Origin: Amorphophallus konjac
Lineage: Eukaryota > Streptophyta > Magnoliopsida > Alismatales > Araceae
Length of the DNA stretch: 64,000 nt
Reading direction: 5' to 3'
Assembly (NCBI GenBank): GCA_022559845.1
Contig: CM040128.1
Span: 174,212,413 to 174,276,412 of the forward strand
Shown here: positions 10,883 to 24,423 of the stretch, in pieces
Layout: the number at the start of each line of letters is the position of its first letter
Position numbering within the stretch: the stretch's first letter is position 1
Program-made: the position numbers and the translations under genes
The notes under the pieces: model-generated
Seen by the model: only the letters and a program-made list of their open reading frames with translations
Database searches by the model: none
Told to the model about the DNA's origin: nothing

Positions 10883-11479
10883 CCTCTACTACTTCCTTTC
10901 GGCTACCCTTGCAAGTTCGGCACCATCCGTGCCTCTCCACCTTGGCGCCCACGCGCGCCCCCGTTGTGCTCACGGCAGCACTGTCAGTTTTGATTAGTTG
11001 TTTGTTTATTATATGTCTGTTATTTCTGTTGTTTTCCCACTCCATATCTCTGTCAGCATTTCATTACATGCATCCCTCCCTCTTTTCTATCCTTTCTTCA
11101 TTTTTTCTGAGGATCACCCTTTCCCGGTGAAGGAAGGACTCTCGTTTGGGAATTCCTCTCAACGGACTAGAATCTCCTACACTGGGACCTCCGTAAGTCC
11201 CCGACATCGAAGAATCTCCTCTTCGTTCACTGGGCCGGTTGTACCATTGAAGTTCCCCGGATTTAGTCATTTCATTCGTGGTGAGACGAGAGACCCTAGC
11301 TCACACGGCGGTGAAACAAAAATAAACTAGGGTCCCTATTTTGTGTGAACTTCGGATCTCGCTAAAAGCACAAAAAAATCATCAAAATCAAAACACAAAA
11401 AAAGGTGTAAAGGCATCAACTTGTTTGATAATCTCTGCTACCTGCTTGCTAGTGTATATTTTTACGTTCTGGGAAAACT

Positions 11480-14400
11480 GTGAGCATGGCTCACGAGTCT
11501 TTTGAGGAAAATCACCCTAGTCGTGGTTTGTCAGCCGACCCGCGAGTCTATGCTATGGACTCGGGTCCTCCTCATGAGCCCTCGCATGAGGTGCAGGTTA
11601 TTGCCGGGGACACGTCCCCACCACAGGATATCTCTTCCTTACTGGGCGTCCTCGCCAACACGGAGCTTACCTCTGAACAGCTCCGGGCCTTCCAGGCCAT
11701 TCTGAAGGGGAAATCTGTTTCCCCCACGCCCCAAGAATCAACTCCGGCCATCGCACCTCTCCAAGAGTCCGTGCAGGCCATTCCATCTCCTTCATTGGCG
11801 CAAGCCATCCAGTCTCCCTCGCTTCAAGGACAAGCGAGCCAACAACCACCCTCATTCCAGTTCCCATCACAATCTCAAACTCCCGTTGTTCCCCACACAC
11901 CGCTTCAGCCAGGGCCAACTGTCGGCGGTCCGACAGCTCCCTCTCATTCCGAGTTCCCCCCTCAAGTCTCCGGGAGACAGTTTCTCCCCCAGTGGCAAGT
12001 GCCACCTTCACCTCCAGAGGAGCTCGCCCAATCGCTCCTCAATAGGTTCAATCGCATGGACGAGCAGTTTCAAAATCTGAGAAGGATGGTGGACGTGAAA
12101 GCCACCCCGGAGGTTGCTTTGCCAATCCTTCCCGTCATTCATCTTCCTCCCTCCGAAATGCCCACGTACCATAGATACAATGGTACCGGCAACCCCTTCA
12201 TTAACCTCAAGGATTTCATGTATGAATCCTCCTATTGGCAAAACGATCAGAGGTCCCTGGCATACCTCTTTCGGAGATCATTGGATGGTCCCGCGCTTGA
12301 GTGGTTCTATTCCTTGGAGCCCCACGAGGCCGAGAATTTTGAAATAGTCCATAGAAGGTTCTTGCAGAAATATAGGGATAGGGTCGGTCCCTCACTCTCC
12401 ATTCCGACCTAGTGGCCGAAAAGATGAAGCCCGATGAGGATTTTGTCCGCTATGCTGATAGATGGAGGTCTCTGGCGGAAAGAATAAGGGACACCCTCTC
12501 CGAGCCCGAACAAGTGAAGATGATTGTGTCTAATGCAACCCCACAGTTCAGACACGTCCTGGCCATGAATAAACTTACTACAATGGAGGAACTCTATGAA
12601 AGGGCCCGGTACATCCAAACCCAGTTAAAAGACTCCCCCATTATGAACATGTTCGAGTCACCGAAGCCCAAAGTGGTCAGAAAGACATGCGCTGGTGTCC
12701 CGGGCGGAGCCACAGAAGGGGTCGTGACAAATGAGTAAGTGGGTGCGGTCAACAATGCCAACTATGCAGTAAACCCAAGGCCTCCACAAATGCCCCGACT
12801 TCCCCTCCAACCAGGTCCTTTCCCTCTTCGTCCTCCACCCCAAAATAATCCACCCCAGGATAATATGCCTCCATTACGTCAACCCCAGCAACAACAACCA
12901 CAACCTCAGCAACAACAACCACCACTTCAGTACAACCAAGTTCTACCCCCGGGGAACTATGGTCCCCAACAGCAACAAAGGAGGCCGCTCAGTCCCAAGA
13001 GAGCCTACTATCCACCATTGCCAAAAACCTTAGCAGACATTTTTAATGCCCTCATGACATCAAACCAACTCGCCCTACCCAGAGAAAGGCCCGTGTGGCC
13101 CCCGAATGTTGATACCTCCAAATACTGCGTCTACCACAGGCAGCCAGGACACACAGTAGATTACTGCTTCCATTTCAAAGATTACATCCACGATATGAAT
13201 GATGAACATCAAATAGATTGGGATGAAATGAGACGATACGTCGCGGCTCTCAAGGCTAGGAGACCTCCTCATAGGCCACAGCAGCAGTTACAACAGCAGC
13301 AGCAGCAACCACAACAACAACAACAGCCTCAGCAGGCCTCGCAACAACAGCCCGACATGGGCATAATCCAGAATCCATTACCGGAGCACCAACAGCCCAA
13401 TCATCAGGTTAACCCCATCTCCTCCTTCCCGGAAGTCGGGAGAGAGCAGGTGTGGCACCAGGAAAGTACCTCCATTCTTTCTACCGCCAATCCTATCATC
13501 ACGCAACACCCTTGCCTTGCCCGGGTAGCACCTCTCTCTCATCAACCCGCGTCGGCATCACCTTCACCATTTCCACTACCATTACTCCCTCTCATCCGTA
13601 CCCCGATCTTCTATCAACCGACACTCTCCACTACGCCTTCACACCCTCTCATCTTCTCTCACTCCCCCACTTTACCATCCACCTCTACCACATTTACCCC
13701 TACGCCTTCTAAACCCCTTATCATCCGTCAACTATACATAACCCCGTCTTTCTCCACCGTATCACCACTAATGCCTTCAAAACCACTCATTACCCATCAC
13801 CTACCTCAAAATCATTGCCCGCTTCAAGCCCTACCCACTTCTACTTCGTCTCCACCTCCACCTTCCAGACCCCTTATCCTTCATAATCCGCGCGATATCC
13901 CCTCTACCTCCACCATGCCTCCACCTAACAAACCCCTCATCAGAATCCCTGCTCCCGTCATCACCCTTGCTTCATCAACCATTCCTCCACCACTACCCCT
14001 CAAATCCCTGTTAAAACCCACTGCTACCCCCACAGAGGTACAAAAGCCGCAGGCAATGGTGCTCCGGAGTGGAAGGATTTTCCACAGGGTTTTCCCCCAC
14101 AACAGTCAGAATCCTGAGCAATCTCAGCCAGAGAAGGATGATGGAGAACAACCAGAAAGAGCTATCCCTAGAACACAGTATGATCTATTGAAACACTTGG
14201 ACAAGACACCTGCTCGGATCTCCATCCTGGAGCTACTTCAAAGATCCACATCCCACCAGACGGCCTTGATGGAATATCTTCAAAAAGTCATGGTTAATGA
14301 GGACCTCCCCGTGGAGAAGATTTCGACCGTCCTGACCCCAACAGACACACAACCGGCCATCATGTTCCACAACTACGAGCTCGCTCCCAAGGAAGCTCGG

Positions 14401-15252
14401 AAATATGCATTGTGCATTTCAATAAAAATCAATGGGGTATCCATAAACCCGTGTCTTGTGGACACGGGTGAGTCCATAAATGTGATCTCCATGAGCACTC
14501 TTCAGTTGTGTGGGATCGACGAGGAACAAATAAGACCTTCCTCGATCACGGTCACGGCCTATGACAATAGCAAAAGGCCGCCGCAGGGGATGATTATTCT
14601 GAAGGCAGAACTAGGCCCCATGTCAATTCCCACGGAATTCCATGTCCTCGACATGGACCCCACATTCAAGGCTATACTGGGTCGCCCTTACATCGAAGCC
14701 ATGGACGCTGTGCCTTCCACCAACCATCAGTGCATGAAGTTTCCTTACAATGGGAGAATTATTAAAGTGGTCAGTACACCTGTCCTTCACACAGTGGATG
14801 CTATCAACACCTCTCTACCCTCTGTTTGGCCATCTCATCGGCCCATATTGTCACTACTGGATGTACGTGATTCATCTCACGTTCCAGTAGCACCAAAGGA
14901 GCCGGTCAGGACAACCGCAACATCATGTCTCCCTTTTCACTCCAAAGGGTGGGAGATTATGAGGAACATCGGCTACCAACAAGGTAAAGGTCTAGCCGCA
15001 CAGTTACAGGGTAGGCTCAAACCGCCAAACGAAATTAGGCCGAACTGCAGGTTTGGCCTAGGCTTCAAAGGACCGTTCAAGGCGGATTGGAAGCCCCTCA
15101 CATGGACTCTATCAAACCACTTCAACAGAGGGCCCGTTGTTCAGATGGGAGATCACCCACGAGAAGCATATGGGGGATCACATGCTGTATATTTGGCTGA
15201 AAAATGTCCGAGGATCACCAAAAGAGGTAAGATCAAAGATCCAGAATGCTAG
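11480..15252 (+). pseudogene. Tat gag-protease polyprotein, N-terminal part, broken
   Basis: The ATG at 11480 opens a P/Q/S-rich N-terminus, then a Ty3-type Gag core (MPTYHRYNGTGNPFINLKDF... ALEWFYSLEP). Near 12390-12400 the frame shifts into LHSDLVAEKMKPDEDF, and TAA at 12736 interrupts it. After Gln/Pro repeats comes the zinc knuckle CVYHRQPGHTVDYC (13120-13170), then a 500-bp Pro/Ser/Thr-rich stretch with repeated KPLI motifs. The aspartic protease motif LVDTGESINVIS is at 14455-14490. Next is a G-patch-like segment (GWEIMRNIGYQQGKGLAAQL... GLGFKG) at about 14945-15085. The frame ends in TAG at 15250. Function would be particle assembly and polyprotein cleavage. Confidence 0.8.
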
Positions 15253-16061
15253 TGGAACAAATGGTTCGACATACGGGACATTTTCGTTGCACTGGAAAGG
15301 ATGTTCTCATCTCCGCAGCTTGAAGGACCACCATTGATCTCCGGAATACTAGAGAATATTACCACTCTTGCCGAGGTTCCAAACTATCCTCGTCCTCGCC
15401 AGAAGGACACTGTCATCGACGGATCTTCATCCGTCCTCAACATTGCCGTTGACGGCTCATTAGCCGCCATCTTCTCCATCCACTCGTCTCAGCCTTTGTT
15501 GATATCTTCTTCCTGGGCCAGACAATTGTTTGATGATATTCCTAGATCCCCTTCTCTGCTTACATACCTACGCGGGCTTTTCAACCCGCGCCAGGTCTTC
15601 AATCATGATCTGCTCTATGAGTCTCCCAATCCTCTAGCCATAACCACTTTTCTCTCTCCTCCAATCTCTTTTCACTGCTTTGTCATTAAAAATGAAAATG
15701 AAAAAAAAACGTCAATTTTCAAACTCCCCAACAACACATCTTCGTTGAGGAAACCTCCTACATCTCCCACGGGTACGTACCGCCCTGCGGACCACCCGTC
15801 CAAGGTCCGATGAGTGACCTTTTCTACCCCTCCTCTGAGGGGTCTTCTCCTGTACATTCTACACCATCCCCTTCGTCTTCCTCTTCTTCTGTAAATATTG
15901 TTAGTCGATCTAGGAATGATAGGCCAAGGGTAGTACCTAGGAAGAAATCCAAGGGTAGGCAGATCCCTCGTCGATTCCTTCTGGATTTGGCCGCCAGGTG
16001 TCAGGCCCTTCTTGCCATCCCCCAGTTGTTAGAAAATCCCATCCAGCTACCGGAAATATAA
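15253..16061 (+). pseudogene. Tat pol linker between protease and RT
   Basis: Open frame continues past the TAG at 15250 to a stop at 15811-15813. A shifted frame then covers 15810-16061 and ends in TAA at 16059. Content is Ser/Thr/Pro-rich with a basic stretch (VVPRKKSKGRQIPRR). I recognise no domain. In related Ogre elements an intron lies between protease and RT, so part of this could be spliced out, but I see no decisive splice pair. Confidence 0.5.
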
Positions 16062-18270
16062 TGTGAGGGCGACTGTGCATTTGATGAAGGGTATGGAGTC
16101 TACGAGATCACGGATGAAGAATGCCCCACTGAAGATGAGGGTGAAGAATATGAGGATGCGGCGGGCGCATACGCAAGTGGAATGAGGAGATTCGACGAGC
16201 CGTCAACCGCCGTAGAAGAATCCACCAAAGAAGTCAACTTGGGAACTGAGGAAGACCCTAGGATCATCCTCATAAGTGACAACCTACCACCCTCTGAAGA
16301 AGAGGCATTAATTAAGGTTCTCAAGGAATATAAGGACACGTTTGCATGGAGCTACGAGGATATGCCAGGTCTAGATTCAACCTTGGTCGAACACCGTTTA
16401 ACCCTAAAACCAGGGTCCGTCTCGGTAAAACAAAGGTTAAGGCGTTTCCACCCTCAGATGGCTTTGAAAATGAAAGAAGAGGTCGATAAGCTCCACAAAG
16501 CCAGGTTCATTAGAGTCATCCTTTATCCTCAATGGGTGGCGAACATTGTCCCGGTTATGAAGAAAGATGGGAAAGTCAGGATTTGCATCGACTTCCGGGA
16601 CCTTAACCGCGCGTGTCCAAAGGAGGATTTTCCCTTGCCTCACATTGATGTATTGATCGATAACACGGCAGGCTACGAAACCCTCTCATTCATGGATGGA
16701 TTTTCAGGATACAATCAAATTCGTTTGGTAGAAGAAGATCAGGAAAAGACGTCATTCACTACCCCTTGGGGAACATATTGTTACGTAGTCATGCCGTTTG
16801 GGTTAAAGAATGCTGGAGCTACTTACCAAAGAGCGATGATGGCCATATTTCATGACATGATGCACATATATCTGGAAGTGTATGTGGATGACTTATTGGT
16901 GAAATCAAGGACCAGGATGGAACATCCAGAAGTTTTGGCTAAGGTCTTGCAGAGGTCAAGGGAGTTCCAATTGAAAATGAACCCGAAAAAGTGTGTGTTT
17001 GGTGTGTCGTCGGGTAAATTGCTGGGGTTCATTGTGAGTAAGAGAGGGATCGAGATAGATCCTGACAAAGCCAAGGCTATCAGAGATATGCCGCCTCCCA
17101 AGAATTTGAGGGAAGTCCGAGGTTTAATCGGGAGGTTGCAGTTTATTCATCGGTTTGTGTCCCAACATTCACAAAGGTGTAGACCTCTCTACGAGTTGAC
17201 CAAGCCAGGAGTAGAATTCCACTGGAATTCTAAATGTCAGAAAGCTTTTGAAGGATTGAAGGAATATCTGGCTAGTCCACCCGTTCTCATTCCACCTAAA
17301 CCAGAAAAACCTCTGATCCTTTACGTCTCAGTCTTGGATGACTCCGTGGGAGCCGTCCTCGCACAACCTGATGAAGAAGGCAAGGAACGGGTAACCTATT
17401 ACTTGTCCAAACTTCTCAATCCCTGTGAGCAGAAGTACACCGTCATGGAGAAAACCTGTGCTGCCCTCGTTTGGGTAGTGCAGAAATTGAAGCACTACTT
17501 ATTGGCTCATGAGGTCCATTTGATTGCTCGAATAAATCCTATCAAATTCCTTCTAGAGAAATCCGTCCTTACGGATAGGCTAGCACGCTGGCAAAGTTTT
17601 CTCTCTCAGTTTGACATCACCTACATCCGGCAAAAGGTGATTAAAGGCTATGTCATAGCCGAGCGTCTCACTCACCATCCTCTTCCCAATTTCGATCCCA
17701 TCCAATCAGAGTTTCCAGATGAGGAACTAATGTCTGTCAACCAATCAGATGAGCCAATGTGGACGCTATATTTTGATGGAGCTCTGAATTCTCAAGGGAG
17801 AGGAATCGGCGTCGCCCTCCTATCGCCTGAAGGCCTCACATTCCCATTGGCATACCAACTCAAATTTTCAGTCACCAACAATATAGCCGAATATGAAGCC
17901 CTTCTAGCTGGCCTAGAACTCGCTCATTCTTTTCGTATGACTGAGTTGCGAGTCGTAGGTGATAGTCAACTCATCCTTCGCCAGGTGCTCACTAAATATC
18001 GCACTCGCGATCCCAAACTCAAGCCATACCAAGAACTCACTGTTGCCTTTGCCAAACTGTTCACAAAACTGATCTTTGTTCATGTCCCTCGTCATCAGAA
18101 TATTCTCGCCGATGCCCTCGCCTCGTTGGCATCATCCATAAGGTTCCCTCTAGGAAGATGGTTTAAGTCCATTTCCATCTACAAACTTCACGCCCCTGCA
18201 ATCGACGATGCTTCCTACGTAAACATCAAAGACAGGATAGCAAGAAAGATCCTGCAGGAGATATCCTTGA
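16062..18270 (+). pseudogene. Tat reverse transcriptase with two RNase H domains
   Basis: The frame is open from an acidic linker (about 16062-16260) through RT. RT motifs: ICIDFRDLNRACPKEDFPLP (about 16580-16640), FMDGFSGYNQI, VMPFGLKNAGATYQR and the catalytic YVDDLLVKS at 16879-16905. The usual Ty3 RNase H follows (VLDDSVGAVLAQPDEEG, about 17330). A second RNase H comes after it (LYFDGALNSQGRGIGVALL at about 17765, IAEYEALLAGLELA, VVGDSQLILRQV, HQNILADALASLAS). Duplicate RNase H is a known mark of the Tat lineage. Near 18240-18284 the frame shifts, separating integrase. It would copy RNA to DNA and remove the RNA strand. Confidence 0.88.
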
Positions 18271-18283
18271 GAAGAGGGAGATC

Positions 18284-19588
18284 ATGTTGGCAGAGGCCGA
18301 AGAAGAACTGGCTGATGAAGAGAAACCATGGTTCTATGAAATTGTCAAATACTGCCAAGATCAGTCTTATCCTGAAGGGGCCACCACAGAGGACAAGAAA
18401 GCCATAAGAAGGGTGGCTCAGAAATATACATTGGTTGGAGGTCTACTCTATAGGAGAAGCCTTACTGGTATTCTATTAAGATGTCTTGGTGACGATGAGG
18501 TTTGGAAATGTGTGGAGGAGATGCACTCGGGTGTGTGCGGTGGCCACGTGAATAGTCAGATGCTCGCCAAGAAGATCATTCGCCAAGGCTTTTATTGGCC
18601 CACTATGGAAGAGGATTGTGCTGTCTATGTCCGTAGGTGTGTCAAGTGTCAACTTCACGCCGATAAAATCCATTCACCATCTTCCTCACTTCACCCAATA
18701 TCCTCCCCGTGGCCTTTCTCCATGTGGGCATTCGACATCATTGGTCCCTTAGGTGATCCCAATTCCCTCACCAAGCAGAAATCTTTCATCCTTACTGCGA
18801 CGGAATACTTCACCAAATGGGTCGAAGCTGAAGCTTACGCGGAAATCAAGGCGTCAACAGTCTGCAAATTCATCATAAAGAACATCCTCGCCAGATTCGG
18901 CGTCCCAAGCACGATCGTCACCGACAATGGGCCACAGTTCATTTCTCAGGACCTACAGGACCTCTGCAAAAGGTATGCAATTACATTGCATCATTCATCG
19001 CCTTATTACCCACAAGGTAACGGCCAAGCGGAGGCCACCAATAAAACATTGCTCAAAATCATCAAAAAAACCTGCGAGTCTAGTAAGTTTTCAGACTGGC
19101 CATAAAAACTTATCGAAGCCCTATGGGCCTATCGCACTTCAATCCGTACCCCCACCGGGCAGACTCCATTTGCCCTTACTTATGGTATGGAAGCGGTAGT
19201 CCCGTACGAGACTCTGATCCCTTCTCTCAGGATACAATTGGACGAGAAATTTCTCCTTGACGATCGTCATAATTCACTCCTCGCCCAGTTGGAACTGTTG
19301 GATGAGAAGCGGCTGGCCGCTGCCGAACACGCGCGTGTGTATCAAAATAGACTCGCTCGCTTTTACTAAAAGAAAGTCGTTGAGAGAAAATTCAAAGTCG
19401 GTGAGATGGTCGTAAAAAGAATTTTTGTCAAACCTGGAGGGCTGCGTTCTAAGCTCCAACCCAATTGGGAAGGACCATTTGTAATTCAAGCCGTGTACCC
19501 TGGCAACGCCTACAAGCTAATCAACGCCGAAGGGACCGAATTATCCCACCCTTGGAATGGGCTTTATCTTAAGAAATACTACCCTTAG
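18284..19588 (+). pseudogene. Tat integrase, two internal stops
   Basis: The zinc-binding HHCC region is HSGVCGGHV...CVKCQ (18525-18650). The catalytic triad lies in AFDIIGP (about 18727), TDNGPQF (about 18921) and GQAEATNK (about 19023). In-frame TAA occurs at 19103-19105 and 19367-19369, but the frame continues in register to the family-typical end WNGLYLKKYYP at 19588. The product would insert the element's DNA into the host genome; this copy cannot make it intact. Confidence 0.88.
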
Positions 19589-21365
19589 CACAAAACAAAA
19601 AAAAATGATGAAATGATAAAAAACATCAAAAACAAAGAAATACCGAAAACCACTAAAAATATGGAAAATTTAAAATGCTGATGCCTGGCAGTCACCATGT
19701 AGTTAAGTTCCTACATCTAACCTTCATGTTACGATAGGGCCCATTAAGGCTTGGTAGGCACCGGGTCTTGGTTTGCCAGAACCGTGGAGATCCCTGTCCG
19801 GCCACGTCGGCCTATGCTCGCTCAAAGGAAGCTAACATATGCTCACTTATGTATTTTATTCAAAAAAAAAGTCGGTAGCATCACCTACGGTGGAGCGTCA
19901 CCCAGAAGATCTCCGGAAGCTGTAATCTTTATTCTTTTCTCTTCGACCAAATGAGACAGTCGGCGCCCTTAAAACGCTGAGCATGAGAAACCGAAACTCA
20001 AATCCCAAAGGCAAGAGTATGATCCATTTCCTCGAGCATCGATCAGAGCACGAGAAGAGGGCAGTGTCCCCGCAGGCATACGAAAAGGGAGACCACAAAC
20101 GTCAAACGACTATATCTCCCTCACAAAAAGAAATACAAAGTCAAAATCAAGAGAAAAGCCTGGTCGTGACCGTGCCTGTTGCGATAAATGGAACCCCTCA
20201 AAGCAAAAGTCTGAATCCACAAAAAGGGGGGGCTATGGAATGTAAATGCTCGAGATTTGGTCCGAAGTTGTCTGAAAGAAAAGAGTTAATAGGCCCTTAT
20301 TCGCTCGCCGGGTTAACGGTTTTGCCGATCCTCTCAGGAGGTTTATCCCCCCACGCTCTTCCTTCTTCTTCTAAAGATAAAGGTTCGATGGAGTTTCTGA
20401 AAGGTGAAAACTGCCCAGGGTCTGCGACCTTATTTTAATATACACATTTGGTTGCCTACTTTGAAAAGCAAAAGCTATCGCTGCAAAGGAGTCTCCGTGT
20501 TTCTGGCTGGTCAAGACTCCTGTTTACCACCTTGATGTCTTCTTGTTTAAACTCGGGCTTAGGCCAATGCAAGCGCGTCACCTATGGGTGCGACGGCGTC
20601 TTATTCCGGGTCAGCGTCGCGCGGTTGGTCGTTAGGGTTCCAGGGTGTTCCATCATATACCATCTAGAGTTGTGAGGAAATAGACCCGGGTCGGGCAAAT
20701 CATTTATCTCAAACATCTTTTGGGTGAATCCCTGTGGTCGGAAGCAACTGGGAGCCTAAGCATGGCATGACGGTATTGTCATCAGGGTAAGTCTTAGCCG
20801 ACGAGATCATCATTCGAGGGGTCTAGAGGCCCAAATCAACCTAGATGTGCACTTAGGATACCCGGGAGGTTAGTAAGAAACCCCTGTTCTCACGTAGGTT
20901 AGGTGCCATGTGGGTGCTTGCCGGGCGTTAGCAACAAAAAAATTGAAATGATAAAAACAACAAAAAAAGGAAAAAGAGAAAATGTACATATTTGCAAACA
21001 ACAAAAAAAAATCTTTTTATGATAAAACAAAAAATGCCAAATATAAAAAGAAAACAAATCAATTTTGCATGATCGCATTTGCATACAGCATCTCACTTTA
21101 ATACCGCTTGCATTCATGTGCTTGCCTGTCGCATTTATCGTCACCACATTTTTCCATTGCCTTCGTTAATAAAGGCTTGGCCCCTTGACCAGTTATCAAG
21201 GACAGTCACAGTGACCATTTGCTTATTGAGCAAGGGGCCAAGTCAGAACAGAAATTCTAATTTATTTGTTTCAGTGATATGTGCAGGGATTCAGGCAACA
21301 GAAGCAAAGGTGAAAAACAAATAAACCGAACCTTGTATTTTATTCCAAAAACCAAAAAAAATACA
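19589..21365 (+). other. Non-coding segment after Tat integrase
   Basis: No gene supported. There are A-rich stretches (19595-19640, 20930-21060) and a weak open frame at 19983-20438 that lacks recognisable motifs. Its high-coordinate edge is the 3' end of the antisense gene that ends at 21366. Confidence 0.6.
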
Positions 21366-23840
21366 TCAAGTTCCGCCCTCTCTCTCTACATTACTCGTCC
21401 CACTACTCTCCGGGAAAAATGCTCTCAAAGGTGCTACCCAACTACGAAAAGCGGTACTCCTATCGCTCTGTACTCCTCTTCCTATTCCCACATCTCGGCG
21501 TTGATCTACGGAAGCAGCAGAGAAGCTACTAACATGAAAGCCACGCTCTCGTGCTCTTCGATAGCGCTCCTCACCATCTCTCAGCCACTGTTCAGCAAGA
21601 CTAAGGCTGATTTGGAGTTCGAATAGTTGGGCCTCCATGGCCCTTCGTTCCTCCCTTTCAGTCAATCTGTTGGCTTTTTCTCTCTCTGTGTCTCTTTCTT
21701 TCTCTGTACGTTCTCTCTCGCGGTCTTCCCTCTCCAACTGGAGAGTGATCCTCAGTTCCACAGCATCCCTAGTGGAGTCGTCATCAGGATGACGCCGCAG
21801 TTCCCTCTCCAGTTCTGCTATCCTAGCCTCCTTCTGCGCAGCTTGGGCAAGCGCTTCTTCCGTCTCCTTTTCCTGCCGAGTGTACCATCTCAGATACGCG
21901 ATAAGGCATAAACAAGGAGAACTCAACACTGAGACTCTTACCTGTATAGAGAGCATCCCTTCTGCCTCCGCAGCACGCTGCGTGACGTGAGCAAGTTGCT
22001 CATGAAGCAAGTCAAGTTCTGAGGTGGGAATCCACAATCTGGAAGAGGCACCACCTAATCCCATCGCTGGGGAAGCCGCGCCAATCTGGGCATGCTACGA
22101 CCGCGTGAATTAGCAGCCAACATCTGGAATCTGGGGTTTTAATTAGGAACGTACTGTACACCTACCAAGGCGCTCGTAGCTCCGCGGGCATCGCCCAACT
22201 GTTGTTCCATCTCTGCCAAGCGAGTTCGTAAATTCGCTATCATGGCATCCCGGACATCCTGCAGCCTTACGAGTCAGCATTTTCACCAGAAAACCAAGAA
22301 AAGGAGAAAGAAGAAAAGAGAAAAGGGGAAACCTACCTCCACAAGTCCCCGGGGTTGGAGCCGCTCTGCGTACTTTGTCTTATATAGACGCAAGTAGTCC
22401 TCGCTATCCCGTGCCTGTGATTCTACAATCATGCCACCCCGTTGCCAGTCTTCATACTGTTCAGGGAACCGCACGCGCCAGTCAATGCAGGTCGCCGGTC
22501 CCCGCGTCTTTCTCCCGACACGAGGTGGCGCAGCTGAATCCACCCATTCTTGAGCCAGTCCTAAAATCCTCATAACTAATCGTAGCCGAAGCGGCTCGAT
22601 TTCATTCAGACAGTGCATCCACAGTTCCCGTTCGAACCGGGCACGACTTGCTAAAACCCACGGCTGGTCGGCATCGACCATGTCTGAGTAGGGTCTTCAG
22701 TTTTCCATCGCTGCAGGGAACTCCTGTAGCTCTCGCCTTAGCACCATCAGTTGGTAGGTTAGGGGTGCCGCACACAAGATGGGTTCCCACCGCCTGGCTA
22801 GCGGCACCATCACGGGTCGCCAATGCGAGCTCTCCCCATAGGGAGGTAATAATAGCTCCACAGCTGCTCGGCACAGGTCATCAGCACCTTGCAAAAACAC
22901 AAAAAAAATATAAAACCAGCAAAACCAAAAATACCTGGATGAATGGTGTGAAACCACTCACAGCCATCTCACGATCCGCTTCTTGGAACAGGCCTGCAAA
23001 CAAGTGTGCCAGCATGGCGGCTCCCCAGGCATAGTACCCTACTTTTTCAAGGTCTGATAGCAGCTCCAGGAAGCGACATTGGATACCGTCCCCTTTCGAG
23101 CTCAGTACCAATCTCCCCAAAAGGAAAAGGAGAAATCTCCTCAAATCTATGTTGCATCTTTCCCAGTTGCCGAAGTCTGTGCAGTACACGGCACGGCATC
23201 CTATCTCCATTCTTTCCATGAACTCTTCTGAGGATTCATCGTCCCGCCGATGAGTGTCGGTGAGCCCTAATACATCCATGAGGGACGCCCTAGCTACCGA
23301 CCTGTTTTTCCGACCATCTAGGTCCAAACCTAGTAACTTCTGGGCACCTTCTCGGTAATCCGCATAAGTGACTCCGGTCACTGCCTCGCCCTCCACCTTC
23401 AGGCTTGTGATCCGGACCACATCCTCCAAGCTGGGCACCATGTGCCCCCAGGGCATCAGGAATGCCCGACTCACTGGGTCCCATCTCTCACACAAGGCTT
23501 GGATTAGGACCAGGTCGAGCTGGATCGGCTCGATCCGAAGAAAGGTGCCAAACCCATCACGTCTAGCTTGGCCTTCTGAAAATCTGAGAGACCTCGGTAT
23601 GCTTCCACTACCAACTCCCATGAGATATGTGATTTCATCACACTCTACGCATGTAGGGAATGGAGAGGAGGTTTGGTCAGAAAGAAAGGAAGAAAAAGAA
23701 TGGGAAAAGGGTAGGAAAACTTAGCTTACGAGTTGCGATTGGGCCCTTTCGCTGAAGTGCCCTTCGAGGTCCGAAAGCCTCCTAGAACTACTACCACTGG
23801 ACCTGCTTCTCTTCGAGGAGTGGGAAGATTCGCCCTCCAT
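21366..23840 (-). pseudogene. Antisense PMD/coiled-coil gene A, decayed full-length copy
   Basis: It is a plant-mobile-domain protein gene on the strand opposite to the Tat element. Exons (high to low): 23730-23840 (starts MEGESSHSSKRSRSS), 22935-23644 (PMD; FLMPWGHMVPSLEDVVRIT), 22337-22863 (PMD end; LWSYYYLPMG, HCLNEIEPLRLRLVMRI), 22166-22258, 21942-22085, 21372-21872 (coiled coil). Splice sites are canonical (for example GTAAGAG...CTCGGCAG, 21941-21873). Damage: a 1-bp loss in exon 2 near the DGFGTFLRIEP region, one in the next exon, and a TGA near 22692. Two exons that are separate in gene C are continuous here. The intron 21873-21941 is 69 nt, so it reads through. PMD occurs in host MAIN/MAIL1 proteins and in transposons; the role here is unknown. 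Confidence 0.75.
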
Positions 23841-24423
23841 CCAACTCTCAGAATTTTGAACTCCTCCTCTCCCGTGAGAACTTGTGCTCCTCGAGTTAGC
23901 TCTTGATATACCTGGGAGAATAAAACGGACACGAATTTATAGAAATGGAAGGAGTGCAGGCTAAGATTGCCTCCATCACCTGTTAATGATAGCCCTCATG
24001 ATGAGGCACCTGCCATGCGATCCCGTGTGTCACTTCACCGCTCGCACAGGGTGATTGATTGGATGAAGAATATGATGACTAGCACCCTATGTTGTCTAGG
24101 GATACCCTATCATGTTTTGGAGGACGCCCGCAATTGACACAACATCTGGGAAAAGGGACTAGGGCCGTCATTATTGACTTCGACGGTAGATTCCTGTGGA
24201 AAATGGTCACAACAAGACGTGATTATCTGCTCGGGGCGGAGTCTCGGCAGACCCATCACATGGGAACAGTGCAAAGGAGGAGAAGTGTAGGGAAGAAGGA
24301 ACGCACAAGAGAACAAACAAGCAGCAGAAAATCAAATCACTCCCTTCATAATTCTACATGAGCTGTCAAAAACATCATAAACATAAGGAGGAGGCGAGTC
24401 CACCAGCTCGCCGATCCTCACCA
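23841..24423. other. Spacer between antisense genes A and B
   Basis: Upstream flank of gene A and downstream flank of gene B. No convincing exon, repeat or palindrome seen. A short frame at 24110-24316 has no motif. Confidence 0.5.
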
